From Arenivirga flava (GTDB taxonomy: Bacteria > Actinomycetota > Actinomycetes > Actinomycetales > Microbacteriaceae), in assembly GCF_030161575.1 (NCBI RefSeq), contig NZ_BSUL01000001.1:744001-808000 (forward strand): a stretch of 64,000 bases of DNA. Direction: 5' to 3'. The notes under the pieces were generated by a model. It did no database searches, was not told the DNA's origin, and was given only the letters and a program-made list of their open reading frames with translations. Of the stretch, positions 39,498 to 53,795 are shown piece by piece; position 1 is the first letter of the stretch; every line of letters starts with the position of its first letter. A program made the translations under genes and the position numbers.

Positions 39498-40376
39498 CTA
39501 TTCGCGCCCGAGGTCGCGGTGGCGCACCGACACGGCGACGCCGTCGTAGCGCCGCAGCAGCTCCGCCAGGGCGACCGCCATGGCGACCGAGCGGTGCTTG
39601 CCGCCGGTGCATCCGATCGCGATCGTCGCGTGCCGCTTGTTCTCCTGCTGGTAGCCGTGCAGCACGGGTTCGAGGCTCTCCGCGTAGCGCTCGAGGAACG
39701 GACGGGCACCGTCGAGACCGAGCACGTAATCGCTCACCTGCGGGTCGAGACCGGTGTGCGGCCGCAGCTCCGGCACCCAGAAGGGGTTCGGCAGGAACCG
39801 CGCGTCCGCGACGAGATCGACGTCGGAGGGCAGCCCGTACTTGAAGCCGAAGCTCTGCACGGTGAGGTGCAGCCCGGGCTGGTCCTCGTGCCCGAAGGAC
39901 TCCTGGATCTTGGTCGAGAGCTGGTGGATGTTGAGGTCGGTCGTGTCGATGATGAGCGTGCTGAAGGCCCGCAGCTCGCGGGTGCGCGAGCGCTCCTCGA
40001 GGATGCCGTCGAGGATGGTGCCGTCGCCCTGCAGCGGGTGGGGCCGCCGCACCTGCTCGAAGCGGCGCACGAGAGCGCTGTCCGTCGCCTCGAGGAAGAG
40101 CACGCGGGCGTTGACCCCCTCGCCCAGCGTCTCGAGCACCTCCTGCAGATCGGCGAAGAGCTTGCCGCCGCGCACGTCCATGACGGCTGCGATGCGCGGC
40201 AGGCTGTCACCGGCGCGGCCGGCCAGCTCGATCATCGGGCGCAGCATCTGCGGGGGCAGGTTGTCGACGACGTACCAGCCGAGATCCTCGAGGGCGTTGG
40301 CCACGGTCGAGCGGCCTGCGCCGGACATGCCCGTGACGATGAGGACTTCCTGGTGGTGGCTGTGCTGCTCGTTCAT
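39498..40376 (-). CDS. rapZ: RNase adapter protein RapZ (YvcJ-type P-loop protein)
   Basis: A 292-residue P-loop nucleotide-binding protein. Walker [10 protein letters not shown] is at 16-24 and the C-terminal [12 protein letters not shown] loop binds a small-molecule ligand. In E. coli it directs RNase E to small RNAs; in Gram-positives the role of this family is not settled. ATG at 40376 with GAGGGG upstream. It lies between uvrC and whiA, as in many Gram-positive genomes. Confidence 0.95.
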   Translation of the reverse strand: MNEQHSHHQEVLIVTGMSGAGRSTVANALEDLGWYVVDNLPPQMLRPMIELAGRAGDSLPRIAAVMDVRGGKLFADLQEVLETLGEGVNARVLFLEATDSALVRRFEQVRRPHPLQGDGTILDGILEERSRTRELRAFSTLIIDTTDLNIHQLSTKIQESFGHEDQPGLHLTVQSFGFKYGLPSDVDLVADARFLPNPFWVPELRPHTGLDPQVSDYVLGLDGARPFLERYAESLEPVLHGYQQENKRHATIAIGCTGGKHRSVAMAVALAELLRRYDGVAVSVRHRDLGRE

Positions 40377-40446
40377 GGGGCCCCTCGGCGTCGATCGCCC
40401 TCCAAGCCTAGACGTTCCCGGTCGGGTGTCGTGGATCGCATGGCCC

Positions 40447-42340
40447 TCAGGACCGCAGCGCCCGCCCGATCGCCTCGGCGAGGGCGGCCCCGATGCCCCG
40501 GACCTCCGCGATCTCCTCGGCGCTCGCCTGCTTGAGCCGGGCGACGGAACCGAAGTGGCCGAGCAGGGCCTTCACCCGCGCCTCCCCCAGGCCCGGCACG
40601 TCGCCGAGCACCGAGCGGATGTCCTTGCTGCGCTTCTGACGCTGGTAGGTGATCGCGAAGCGGTGGGCCTCGTCGCGCACGCGCTGGATGAGGAACAGCG
40701 CCTCGCTCTGCCGCGGCAGGATCACGGGGTACTCGTCGCCCGGCAGCCAGAGCTCCTCGAGCCGCTTGGCGATGCCGGCGATCTGGATCCCCTCCACGCC
40801 GGAGTCGGCCAGCGCCCGGGCTGCCGCCTTCACCTGCGGCTCGCCGCCGTCGACGATGAGCAGCTGCGGCGGGTAGGCGAACTTCTTCTTGACCGCATCC
40901 CCTCCGCCTGCTCGCTGCCCTGCTCGAGGTAGGCGAGCCGTCGGCGCAGCACGCGGTAGATCGAGTCGGTGTCGTCGGTGGTCTCGGGGATGCTGAAGCG
41001 CCGGTACTCGCTCTTGCGGGCGAGACCGTCCTCGAAGACGACCATCGAGGCGACGACGTTGGTGCCCTGCAGGTGCGAGGCGTCGTAGCACTCGATGCGC
41101 AGGGGGCCTCGGTCATGCCGAGCGCCTCCTGCAGATCGGTGAGCGCCGCCGTGCGCGCCAGGTAGTCGGCGCTGCGGCGGGTCTTGTAGAGCTGCAGCGC
41201 CTGCTTGGCGTTAACCGTCGCCGTGTGGAGCACGGCGGCCTTGTCGCCGCGCTGGGCGGCGCGCAGCGCGACCGGACGACCGCGCTGACCGCGCAGCCAT
41301 GCCTCGAGGGGCGTCGCATCGTCGGGCAGCACCGGCACGATCACCTCCTTGGGCGGAGGGTTCGCCTCGTCGTAGGCGCTGCGCATGATCGAGTCGATCA
41401 GCTCGCCCACACCGTGATCGAGCTCCTTGTCGACCACCCAGTTGCGCACACCGCGCAGTCGTCCCCCGCGCACGATGAACTGCTGCACGGCCGCCGCGAG
41501 CTCGTCGTGGTCGATGCCGAAGACGTCGGCGTCCACACCGTCGGGCAGCACGATCGCGCTCTTCTCCATCACCTGCTCGAGGGCGGCGATCCGGTCCCGC
41601 GCCTTCGCGGCGCGCTCGTACTCCATCCGCTCGGCCGCTTCGCGCATCTCGGCCCGCGCCTCGGTGATGAAGCGCCGGTCGTTGCCGGCGAGGAAGGCCA
41701 CGAACTCGTCGACCCGCAGCCGGTGCTCCGCGATCGAGACCTTCTGCGAGCAGGGCCCGCCGCACGCGCCGATCTGGCCGGCGAAGCACGGCTTGCCGGT
41801 GCGCATGGCCCGCTCGTAGTCGCTGTCCTTGCAGGTGCGGATCGGGAAGGCCTTGGTCATCAGCTCCATGGTCTCCCGCACCGCCCACACCTTCGGGTAC
41901 GGGCCGAAGTAGCGAGCGCCGCGGATGCCGTGCCGCCGGCTGATCATGACGCGGGGGCTCTCCTCCCCCAGCGTGACGACCAGGTACGGGTAGCTCTTGT
42001 CGTCGCGGAAGACGACGTTGAACGGCGGCTCGAACTCCTTGATCCAGGTGAACTCGAGCTGCAGCGCCTCGAACTCGGTGCCGACGACCGTCCACTCGAC
42101 CTTCGAAGCCGTGGTGACCATGCGCGCGGTGCGCTCGTGCAGGGTGCGCAGCGGCGCGAAGTAGTTGCTGAGGCGCTGGCGGAGGTTCTTCGCCTTGCCG
42201 ACGTAGAGGATCCGACCGCGCGGATCCGAGAAGCGGTACACGCCCGGCTGGGTGGGGATCTCCCCCGACGCCGGACGCCACGGCACGCTGTCGGCACGCC
42301 GCGGTCGACCCGGCGCGCGCGTCTCGGTGCCCGTGCTCAT
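40447..42340 (-). pseudogene. uvrC: UvrC excinuclease subunit, broken by two apparent 1-base deletions (probably intact in vivo)
   Basis: UvrC makes both incisions in nucleotide-excision repair. The N-terminal GIY-YIG nuclease ([19 protein letters not shown]), the UVR domain (around residues 205-240), the RNase H-like endonuclease half and the C-terminal HhH region ([22 protein letters not shown]) are all encoded, but in three frames. The frame shifts after TEAP at a run of five G (41102-41106) and again before DAVKKKF at a run of four C (40899-40902). One extra base at each run gives a 631-residue protein of normal length. It starts at the last ATG of a 14-bp tandem repeat and is followed by rapZ. 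Confidence 0.85.
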
Positions 42341-42406
42341 CCGCCCTGCCTCATCCGCCCTGCCTCATCCGCTCTGCCTCATCCGCTCTGCCTGTTCCGC
42401 TCTGCT
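42337..42406 (-). repeat. Five 14-bp tandem repeats forming the uvrC leader
   Basis: Read on the minus strand, five copies of a GGCAG(A/G)GCGGATGA-like unit (the outermost one divergent) fill the gap between the uvrA stop and uvrC. Four copies each contain an ATG preceded by GAGG or a similar purine run. The ATG of the last copy is the uvrC start. The three upstream ATGs open five-codon ORFs (Met-Arg-Gln-Ser/Gly-Gly-stop) whose stop overlaps the next ATG. Confidence 0.9.
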
Positions 42407-42414
42407 TGGCCCAC

Positions 42415-45272
<2,858 letters not shown>

Positions 45273-45273
<1 letters not shown>

Positions 45274-45288
45274 CGAACGAGTGTACGA
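45273..45288. promoter_or_regulatory. LexA (SOS) box overlapping the uvrA -10 and start codon
   Basis: CCGAAC-GAGT-GTACGA matches the actinobacterial SOS consensus TCGAAC-N4-GTTCGA at 10 of 12 positions. The TACACT -10 element (45280-45285) lies inside it, so bound LexA would block the promoter. Confidence 0.6.
45280..45285 (-). promoter_or_regulatory. Leaderless -10 element (TACACT) for uvrA
   Basis: TACACT lies 6 bases before the GTG at 45273, within the SOS box. Confidence 0.5.
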
Positions 45289-45367
45289 GTCACCGCCGAC
45301 ATCGATGACCGCGCTCGCCTTCGGCGAAACGCTCTTGCGCTGACGTCCAGGATGCGGGCAGGCCGGC

Positions 45368-46266
45368 TCAGGTCGGGATCCGCAGTCCGGTAGCCCGCTC
45401 GGATGCACGCCAGAGGGCGGCGGCCGCGACCCGGTCCCGCGCGTGGGGCTCCGCCGCCGTCCGCGTAGGAGCACCCTTCAGCTGGAACCAGCCGCGAGGG
45501 CCCCAGTAGCCCCCGCCGCCGGCATCCGGCGCCGTCAGCGCGTGCACGAGCGGGGCGGCACCCGCGTCCTTGCCCTGACTGATCGTGGCGGCGGCCCGCC
45601 TGGCCAGCCGTCCGAACGTGCGGGACCAACCGGGGTCGTCCGCGTCGAGCTCGTCCCAGGAGAAGCCGGGATGCGCGACGATGCTCGAGGCCGGGGAACC
45701 GGCCTCGCGCAGGCGCAGCTCCAGCTCGAAGCCGAAGAGCATGACCGCGAGCTTGGAGCGCGCGTACGCGGAGGCGCCGTCGTAACGCCGTTCGGACTGC
45801 AGGTCGTCGAGGTGCAGCCGGAACCAGCGGTGGCTGATGCTGCCGAGGTGCACGATGCGTGCGGATCCGGCCTCGAACCAGGGCAGCAGGTGCGCGACGA
45901 GGGCGAAGTGGCCGAGGTGGTTCGTGCCGAACTGGAGCTCGAAGCCGTCCGTCGTCTGCCGCCGGGTCCTCGCCCCGACGACGCCGGCGTTGGCCAGCAG
46001 TCCCGCGACGGGAGGGCCGGAGGCGAGGCGCTCCGCCGCGGCGCCGACGGAGCGGAGGTCGGCGAGATCGAGCTGCTGGTGCTCGACCCGCGCGCCCGGC
46101 ACGCGATCCCGCAGCGCGGCGAGGACCGACTGCGCCTTCTCGGGGCTGCGCGCCGCGAGCACGACATCGGCGCCGCGCTCGAGCAGGAGCCTGGTGGCGT
46201 GCAGGCCGAGCCCGGCGGTGCCACCCGTGACGACGTAGCGCCGTCCCGACAGATCGCCGCCGTCGC

Positions 46267-46270
<4 letters not shown>
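45368..46270 (-). CDS. Short-chain dehydrogenase/reductase (retinol dehydrogenase-like)
   Basis: A 300-residue SDR. The cofactor loop TGGTAGLG (15-22), NAG near 93, catalytic Ser in LGSISHRW and Tyr-x3-Lys (YARSK, about 168-172) are present. The AARS segment at the second-strand end suggests NADP(H). It looks more like a WW-domain/retinol-type SDR than FabG; substrate unknown. Its ATG overlaps the uvrB stop by 4 bases, so it ends the lipoprotein-coaE-uvrB operon. A role in DNA repair is not implied. Confidence 0.9.
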
Positions 46271-48330
<2,060 letters not shown>

Positions 48331-48337
48331 GAGGTCG

Positions 48338-48343
48338 AGTCTA
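48338..48343 (-). promoter_or_regulatory. Leaderless -10 candidate (TAGACT) for uvrB, overlapping the coaE stop
   Basis: TAGACT lies 7 bases before the uvrB ATG and includes the coaE TAG stop codon. No ribosome-binding site precedes the ATG. Confidence 0.4.
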
Positions 48344-48940
48344 GGAGCGACCCCTGACACGCTCCCACAGGCGCTCGACCTGCTCCAGGGTCGCGTCCAG
48401 CGTGCCGCCGGTGTCGATCACCACGTCCGCGATCGCCAGGCGCTCGTCGTCGCTCGCCTGCGACGCGACCCGCCGCTCCGCCTCGGCACGGTCCATGCCG
48501 CGCAGCCCGACCATCCGCTCGATCCTGGTCGGCGCGGGCGCGTGGGCGACCACGACGAGCTCGAAGCCGTGGTCCGGGCCGGCCTCGGCGAGCAGGGGAA
48601 CGTCGTAGACGACGACCGCCGCGGGGTCGGCCGCCTCGGCAGCGGCCATGCGCTCGGCGGCGAGACGGCGGACGGCCGGATGCGTGATGCCCTCCAGCTC
48701 GCGACGGCGCGCCGGATCCGCGAAGACGATGGCGCCGAGGGCCGCGCGGTCGAGCGCACCATCGGGGCCGAGGACCCCAGGGCCGAAGACCTCCGCGACG
48801 CGCGCGAGGCCCTCGGAGCCGGGCTCGACGGCCTCGCGCGCCAGCGCGTCCGCGTCGACCACCACCGCGCCGAGCTCGGCGAGCCGGTGTGCGATCGTCG
48901 ACTTGCCGGCGGCGATGCCTCCGGTGAGGGCGATGCGCAC
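48341..48940 (-). CDS. coaE: Dephospho-CoA kinase
   Basis: A 199-residue kinase for the last step of coenzyme A synthesis. Walker [11 protein letters not shown] is at 6-15, followed by [13 protein letters not shown] near 30-42. GTG start at 48940, only 2 bases after the upstream lipoprotein stop. It sits in the conserved coaE-uvrB pair seen across actinobacteria. Confidence 0.95.
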   Translation of the reverse strand: MRIALTGGIAAGKSTIAHRLAELGAVVVDADALAREAVEPGSEGLARVAEVFGPGVLGPDGALDRAALGAIVFADPARRRELEGITHPAVRRLAAERMAAAEAADPAAVVVYDVPLLAEAGPDHGFELVVVAHAPAPTRIERMVGLRGMDRAEAERRVASQASDDERLAIADVVIDTGGTLDATLEQVERLWERVRGRS

Positions 48941-48942
48941 GA

Positions 48943-49461
48943 TCAGCTCTCGGCGCCCGGAGCGACCGCGAGGAAGAGGTACTGCAGCAGCACGTCACCG
49001 CTCTGCGCGCCGTTCTCGTCGAGGCGGATCCCCGCCTGCGCTCCGACGACCCAGTCGCCGTCGGTCCAGTAGCCGGTGGAGAGCGCACCGGGCGCGGACG
49101 GCACCTGGCTGCCGTCCGGCAGCTGCGTCACCGCCGTCAGGCCGGCGTCCCGCAACGCCGCGGCGGCCTCGCCGACGATCGTCTCCCCCTCCCCCGCGCG
49201 TCCGCCGAAGAGCGACTCCGCGTGGAAGCCGGATCCGTCCCCCGCGCCGGCGAGTGCACTCGGCTCGAGGGACTGCTCGCCGCCGGGGAGCATGAACGCG
49301 GTGAGCTCGGCGCGGAGGGCGTCGGCCCGCTCCTGCGCCTGCTGCGCCGCATCCCCGCCCGGCGCGGCGGCGTCCTGCGCGGTGCAGCCGGCGATGGCGG
49401 CGGATGCGGCGAGCAGGAGGGCCGGGAGCACGGCGCGACGGGTGCGGGTCGTCGAGGGCAT
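48943..49461 (-). CDS. Putative lipoprotein (actinobacterial, unknown function)
   Basis: A 172-residue protein with a lipoprotein signal peptide: a basic N-terminus, a hydrophobic core (about 10-24) and a lipobox I-A-G-C with the lipidated Cys26. After an Ala/Gln-rich stretch comes a soluble domain rich in Gly/Asp that I do not recognise. It should be anchored on the outer face of the membrane. TAGGCT lies 6 bases before the ATG. It is first in the lipoprotein-coaE-uvrB-SDR operon. Confidence 0.85.
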   Translation of the reverse strand: MPSTTRTRRAVLPALLLAASAAIAGCTAQDAAAPGGDAAQQAQERADALRAELTAFMLPGGEQSLEPSALAGAGDGSGFHAESLFGGRAGEGETIVGEAAAALRDAGLTAVTQLPDGSQVPSAPGALSTGYWTDGDWVVGAQAGIRLDENGAQSGDVLLQYLFLAVAPGAES

Positions 49462-49467
49462 GGATCC

Positions 49468-49473
49468 AGCCTA
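49468..49473 (-). promoter_or_regulatory. Leaderless -10 element (TAGGCT) for the lipoprotein-coaE-uvrB operon
   Basis: TAGGCT lies 6 bases before the lipoprotein ATG, as at the ABC ATPase and sufT. Confidence 0.5.
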
Positions 49474-49499
49474 GGGCCGGTGGGGCGCGCCCGGGAACG

Positions 49500-49538
49500 C
49501 CGACGGCGGCCGGCCCGGGAGGGGCCGACCGCCGTCGG
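49500..49538. terminator. Terminator downstream of rpsA
   Basis: A 16-bp inverted repeat with a single mismatch (49500-49515 / 49523-49538) and a 7-base loop, 19 bases after the rpsA stop. No T-tract. Confidence 0.8.
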
Positions 49539-49557
49539 GATCACGCCGAGGCGTGGA

Positions 49558-51027
49558 TCAGGAGTTGCCGCCCGAGAGGCGCTCGCGGAGCGCGGCGAGC
49601 GACGCGTCGTCGGCGAGGGTGCCGGCTCCGCCGGTCTCGCTCGAGAAGGTCGAGTTGCTGCTCGACGAGGACGACGCGGCCGAGGGGGCCTCGTTCTCGG
49701 CCTCGATCGCCGCGGCGACCTGCTTCTTGTGAGCCTCCCAGCGACCCTGAGCGGCGGCGTACTCGGCCTCCCAAGCAGTGCGCTGCTCGTCGAAGCCTTC
49801 CTTCCACTCGTTGGTCTCCGGGTCGAAGCCCTCGGGGTACTTGTAGTTGCCCTGCTCGTCGTACTCGGTGTGCATGCCGTAGAGCGCCGGGTCGAAGTCC
49901 GTGCCCTCCGGGTCGACGCCCTCGTTGGCCTGCTTGAGGCTCAGCGAGATGCGGCGACGCTCGAGGTCGATGTCGATGACCTTGACGAACACCTCGTCGC
50001 CGACCGAGACGACCTGCTCGGCGAGCTCGACGTGCTTCGACGACAGCTCCGAGATGTGCACGAGGCCCTCGATGCCGTCCGCGACGCGCACGAACGCGCC
50101 GAATGGGACGAGCTTGGTGACCTTGCCGGGCGCGACCTGGCCGATGGCGTGGGTGCGCGCGAAGACCTGCCACGGGTCCTCCTGCGTGGCCTTCAGCGAC
50201 AGCGAGACGCGCTCGCGGTCCATGTCGACCTCGAGGATCTCGACGGTGACCTCCTGGCCGACCTCGACGACCTCGCTGGCGTGCTCGATGTGCTTCCAGC
50301 TGAGCTCGGAGACGTGCACGAGGCCGTCCACGCCGCCCAGGTCGACGAACGCGCCGAAGTTGACGATCGAGGAGACGACGCCCTTGCGGACCTGGCCCTT
50401 GTGGAGGGCGTTCAGGAACGAGCTCCGGCTCTCGCTCTGCGTCTGCTCGAGCAGCGCGCGGCGCGAGAGGACGACGTTGTTGCGGTTCTTGTCCAGCTCG
50501 AGGATCTTCGCCTCGAGCTCCTGGCCCAGGTACGGGGTGAGGTCGCGAACGCGGCGGAGCTCGATGAGCGAGGCGGGAAGGAAGCCGCGCAGGCCGATGT
50601 CGACGATGAGACCGCCCTTGACGACCTCGATGACGGTGCCGGTGACGACGCCGTCCGCTTCCTTGATCTTCTCCACGTCGCCCCAGGCGCGCTCATACTG
50701 CGCGCGCTTCTTCGACAGGATCAGACGGCCTTCCTTGTCCTCCTTCTGGAGGACGAGGGCCTCGACGGTGTCGCCGACGGCGACGACCTCGGAGGGGTCC
50801 ACGTCGTGCTTGATGGAGAGCTCGCGCGAGGGGATGACGCCCTCGGTCTTGTAGCCGACGTCGAGGAGGACCTCGTCGCGGTCGATCTTCACCACGGTGC
50901 CCTCGATGAGGTCTCCGTCGTTGAAGAACTTCAGCGTCTTCTCGACCGCTGCAAGGAAGTCCTCGGCAGATCCGATGTCGTCGATCGCGACCTGCTTGGT
51001 GGCCTTGTCGGTCGTTGCGGTAGTCAT
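49558..51027 (-). CDS. rpsA: 30S ribosomal protein S1
   Basis: A 489-residue RNA-binding protein with four S1 (OB-fold) domains spaced at about 35-105, 120-185, 205-275 and 290-360, each ending in the ISLSLK-type strand. The C-terminal ~120 residues are acidic and low-complexity (Ser/Glu-rich), as in actinobacterial S1. ATG at 51027 with a GGAG upstream; an in-frame ATG at 51051 is less likely. A promoter-like TTGTCC-N18-TAGGAT lies about 130 bases upstream. Confidence 0.96.
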   Translation of the reverse strand: MTTATTDKATKQVAIDDIGSAEDFLAAVEKTLKFFNDGDLIEGTVVKIDRDEVLLDVGYKTEGVIPSRELSIKHDVDPSEVVAVGDTVEALVLQKEDKEGRLILSKKRAQYERAWGDVEKIKEADGVVTGTVIEVVKGGLIVDIGLRGFLPASLIELRRVRDLTPYLGQELEAKILELDKNRNNVVLSRRALLEQTQSESRSSFLNALHKGQVRKGVVSSIVNFGAFVDLGGVDGLVHVSELSWKHIEHASEVVEVGQEVTVEILEVDMDRERVSLSLKATQEDPWQVFARTHAIGQVAPGKVTKLVPFGAFVRVADGIEGLVHISELSSKHVELAEQVVSVGDEVFVKVIDIDLERRRISLSLKQANEGVDPEGTDFDPALYGMHTEYDEQGNYKYPEGFDPETNEWKEGFDEQRTAWEAEYAAAQGRWEAHKKQVAAAIEAENEAPSAASSSSSSNSTFSSETGGAGTLADDASLAALRERLSGGNS

Positions 51028-51161
51028 GTAGTTGTTGCTCCAGGCGGACAATTACTCGGGCCACGGCGGCACGGCACCCGCTCGGCCGGATCGGCGTTCG
51101 CGAGCTCGCGGTGCATCCGTCGTGGCGGATGGATGGGATGCGCACAGACGTGCGACTCATC

Positions 51162-51191
51162 ATCCTAACTCGCGATCCCCGCCGCGGACAA
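51162..51191 (-). promoter_or_regulatory. Sigma-70/SigA-type promoter for rpsA
   Basis: TTGTCC (-35, 51186-51191) and TAGGAT (-10, 51162-51167) are separated by 18 bases, leaving a leader of about 130 bases before rpsA. This contrasts with the leaderless genes in the window. Confidence 0.5.
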
Positions 51192-51211
51192 GCCGTCCGG
51201 GCCGCACGACG

Positions 51212-51242
51212 ACGGCCCGCCCCGCGAAGCGGGACGGGCCGT
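51212..51242. terminator. Terminator downstream of HPr
   Basis: A 14-bp inverted repeat with one mismatch (51212-51225 / 51229-51242) and a GAA loop, 16 bases after the HPr stop. Confidence 0.75.
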
Positions 51243-51257
51243 TGCGGCTCCGGAGAC

Positions 51258-51527
51258 CTACTCCTTGTCGAGGTCCGTGCCGAGCAGCGTCGCGAGCTCG
51301 TCGAGCGCGGCGTCGGCGCCCTCGGCGTCCGACGAGAGCACGACCTCCTCGCCGTGGCCGATGCCGAGCGAGAGCACGCCCAGGATGCTGGCGGCGTTGA
51401 CCGACTTGCCGGCGGCCGACGTCAGCGTGACCGGCACGCCGGTCTTGGCCGCGGCCTGGCTGAACAGCGAGGCGGGGCGGGCGTGCAGGCCGACGCTCGA
51501 GGCGATCGTGACGGTGCGTTCGGGCAT
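51258..51527 (-). CDS. ptsH: HPr phosphocarrier protein of the PTS
   Basis: An 89-residue HPr. The phosphorylatable His15 is in SVGLHARPAS, and the regulatory Ser47 is in NAASILGV. It passes phosphate from Enzyme I to IIA proteins. ATG at 51527 after AAGGAG. Last gene of the PTS cluster (IIC-IIB-IIA-HPr); Enzyme I is not in the window. Confidence 0.95.
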   Translation of the reverse strand: MPERTVTIASSVGLHARPASLFSQAAAKTGVPVTLTSAAGKSVNAASILGVLSLGIGHGEEVVLSSDAEGADAALDELATLLGTDLDKE

Positions 51528-51670
51528 GGGGTCTCCTTCGTGTCGTTCGGCGGCGGTCGCGTCGGATCGTCGCCGGCATGGCTCCGCCGCTGGGGCGGGG
51601 TACGGGCCATCGCGGCCCCGTGCGAGCGGGGCGCGTCGTTCACCGTAGTGCACGACGCGCCCCGCTCCGC

Positions 51671-52129
51671 TCAGTCCGCGTCGGTGTCCGACAGCAGCTC
51701 GTACACGGCGGCCGGCGTCTCGGCCGAGCGCAGCGCCGCCGCCTTGTCCGGGTCCATGAGCACCTCGGCCAGAGCCGAGAGGAGCGCGATGTGCCCGTTG
51801 CCCTTCGCCGCGATGCCCACGGCGACCGAGACGTGGTTGCCGTCCCAGTCGACGCCCTCCGGGAAGCGGAGCACCACGAGGGCGTCCTGCCGCACCGAGT
51901 CCTTGCCGGCGAGGGTGCCGTGCGGGATCGCCACGCCCTCCCCGACGTAGGTCGAGACGGACTGCTCCCGCTCGAGCATCGCGTCGACATAGCTCGCATC
52001 GACCGCGCCGGCCTCGACGAGCGCGGCGCCCGCGAGGCGGATCGCGTCGTCACGGCTGGCCGCGGACTCCGAGAGGCGGATGGAGGACTCGGCGAGCAGC
52101 GCCGTCAGATCGGTGGTCCCGTCGCTCAC
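51671..52129 (-). CDS. PTS system IIA component, mannitol/fructose type
   Basis: A 152-residue cytoplasmic IIA domain. The phosphorylation site His70 lies in VAIPHGT, as in mannitol-family IIA. It passes phosphate from HPr to the IIB protein encoded just upstream (3 bases between the genes). Together with IIB and the MtlA-like IIC the system most likely imports mannitol or a related polyol. Confidence 0.93.
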   Translation of the reverse strand: MSDGTTDLTALLAESSIRLSESAASRDDAIRLAGAALVEAGAVDASYVDAMLEREQSVSTYVGEGVAIPHGTLAGKDSVRQDALVVLRFPEGVDWDGNHVSVAVGIAAKGNGHIALLSALAEVLMDPDKAAALRSAETPAAVYELLSDTDAD

Positions 52130-52132
52130 GGC

Positions 52133-52441
52133 TCAGACCTCGATCGACGTGCCGTCCTGGATGGCCTTGACGACCTTCGCGACCGCGGGGTCGCCCAGGA
52201 ACAGCTGGAACGGGACGACGGGCACATCCGGAACGACCGCGCGGGCGCGGTCGGCGAGACCCGACTGGGTCACGACCACGTCGGCGTCCTTGGGGATCTC
52301 GGGCACCGAGGAGTGCTCCACGGTGACGCCCTGCTTCTTCAGCTGCTTCTTCAGCGTGCTCGCGAGCATCACGCTGGAACCCATGCCGGCGTCGCACGCG
52401 ACGATGAGCTTCTTGACGTTCGATCCGTCGATGGTGGCCAT
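52133..52441 (-). CDS. PTS system IIB component, mannitol type
   Basis: A 102-residue IIB domain with the active-site Cys16 in VACDAGMGSS, the P-loop pattern of the mannitol/lactitol group. It phosphorylates the sugar as it enters through IIC. ATG at 52441, 25 bases after the IIC stop. Confidence 0.93.
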   Translation of the reverse strand: MATIDGSNVKKLIVACDAGMGSSVMLASTLKKQLKKQGVTVEHSSVPEIPKDADVVVTQSGLADRARAVVPDVPVVPFQLFLGDPAVAKVVKAIQDGTSIEV

Positions 52442-52466
52442 GTCGTTCGTCTCCTTGTTCGGTGGG

Positions 52467-53684
52467 TCAGGCGTCGGCCTGGGCCGGCTTGTTCTTGTTG
52501 CGGGCGTTCTGCTCCTGCGCCGCGGCGAGGGCGGCCTCGGCGTCGGCCTCCTGCTTCTCCTTGCGGCCGAAGCCGAGGAGCGCGGAGCCGACCACGAAGG
52601 ACACGACCGCGGCGACGAGGATACCGAGCAGGACCCCGATGTGGGCCCCGGGCGGGGTCATGATCATGTACGCGATGATCGAGCCCGGCGAGGGCGAGGC
52701 GACCAGGCCCGCGCCGGAGAGCATGAACACGGTGATGCCCGACGCGCCGCCGGCGATCGCCGCGGCGATCATCTGCGGCTTCATGAGCACGTACGGGAAG
52801 TAGATCTCGTGGATGCCGCCGAAGAAGTGGATCACGATCGCGGCGGGGGTCGACTGGCGGATGGCGCGCGGACCGAAGAAGAGGAACGCGAGTAGGATGC
52901 CGAGGCCGGGGCCGGGGTTCGACTCGAGCATGAACAGGATCGACTGGCCGTCGATCGCCGACTCCTGCGCGCCGAGGGGCGTGAGCACGCCCTGGTTGAG
53001 GGCGTTGTTGAGGAACAGCACCTTGGCGGGCTCGATGATGAGCGACGCGAGCGGCAGCAGCTGGTTGTCGACGAGGAACGCCACGCCGTTGCCGAAGCCC
53101 TCGGAGATGACCCGGACGACCGGGCCGAGGCCGAAGAGGCCGACGAGCGCGAAGATGCCGCCGATGATGCCGGAGGAGAAGTTGTCGACGAGCATCTCGA
53201 AGCCCGACTTCACCTTGCCGTCGATGAAGCGGTCCCACAGCTTGAGGAAGAAGGCCGTCAGCGGGCCGATGATCATCGCGCCGAGGAACTGCGGGGGCAC
53301 GTCGCCGATGGTCTCGACGTAGCCGTAGGCCAGCGGCGAGACGATCACGCCGATGGTGCCGAGCGCGCCGACGACGGCGCCGCGCTGACCGTGGACCATC
53401 CGTCCGCCGGTGTAGCCGATGAGTAGCGGCAGCACGAAGGCGATGATCGGGCCGACGACGGTCGAGGCCATCGCGACCCACTCGAGGGTCTCGCCGGCCT
53501 CGACGGCGTCGCCGCCGAGCACGAGGCGGTTGATCCATCCGGTCTGGATGAACAGCGCGGTGATGAGGCCCCAGGCGATGAAGGCGCCGATGTTGGGCAT
53601 GACCATGCCGGCGAGGAATCCGCCGAAGCGCTGGACGCGCGCGCGGACCCCCGTTCCGGTGACGGTGGGCGTGAAATCGGACAT
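52467..53684 (-). CDS. PTS mannitol transporter IIC component (MtlA-like)
   Basis: A 405-residue membrane channel with about eight segments, starting at VQRFGGFLAGMVMPNIGAF. The substrate-site GGIHEIYFPYVLMKPQ near 268-283 matches the mannitol family. The C-terminus ends in a short charged Gln/Asn/Lys-rich tail where some homologues carry IIB. ATG at 53684 after AAGGAG. First structural gene of the operon, 111 bases downstream of the DeoR gene. Confidence 0.94.
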   Translation of the reverse strand: MSDFTPTVTGTGVRARVQRFGGFLAGMVMPNIGAFIAWGLITALFIQTGWINRLVLGGDAVEAGETLEWVAMASTVVGPIIAFVLPLLIGYTGGRMVHGQRGAVVGALGTIGVIVSPLAYGYVETIGDVPPQFLGAMIIGPLTAFFLKLWDRFIDGKVKSGFEMLVDNFSSGIIGGIFALVGLFGLGPVVRVISEGFGNGVAFLVDNQLLPLASLIIEPAKVLFLNNALNQGVLTPLGAQESAIDGQSILFMLESNPGPGLGILLAFLFFGPRAIRQSTPAAIVIHFFGGIHEIYFPYVLMKPQMIAAAIAGGASGITVFMLSGAGLVASPSPGSIIAYMIMTPPGAHIGVLLGILVAAVVSFVVGSALLGFGRKEKQEADAEAALAAAQEQNARNKNKPAQADA

Positions 53685-53795
53685 GGGTTCAGTGCTCCTT
53701 CGTGCGAGGACGATCCGGGTGAGGGGACTGCGGATTCGGCGGTGGGGCGGCCATTCGGGGCCGTTCCAGGTCTGGCCGCCACGCCAGCCGGACGT

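Noticed and set aside
42337..42406. CRISPR-like array
   Set aside because: Units are directly adjacent 14-bp repeats without spacers and no cas genes are near.
45274..45474. N-terminal extension of uvrA
   Set aside because: Arg/Pro-rich and outside the family; the GTG at 45273 gives normal length and fits the promoter.
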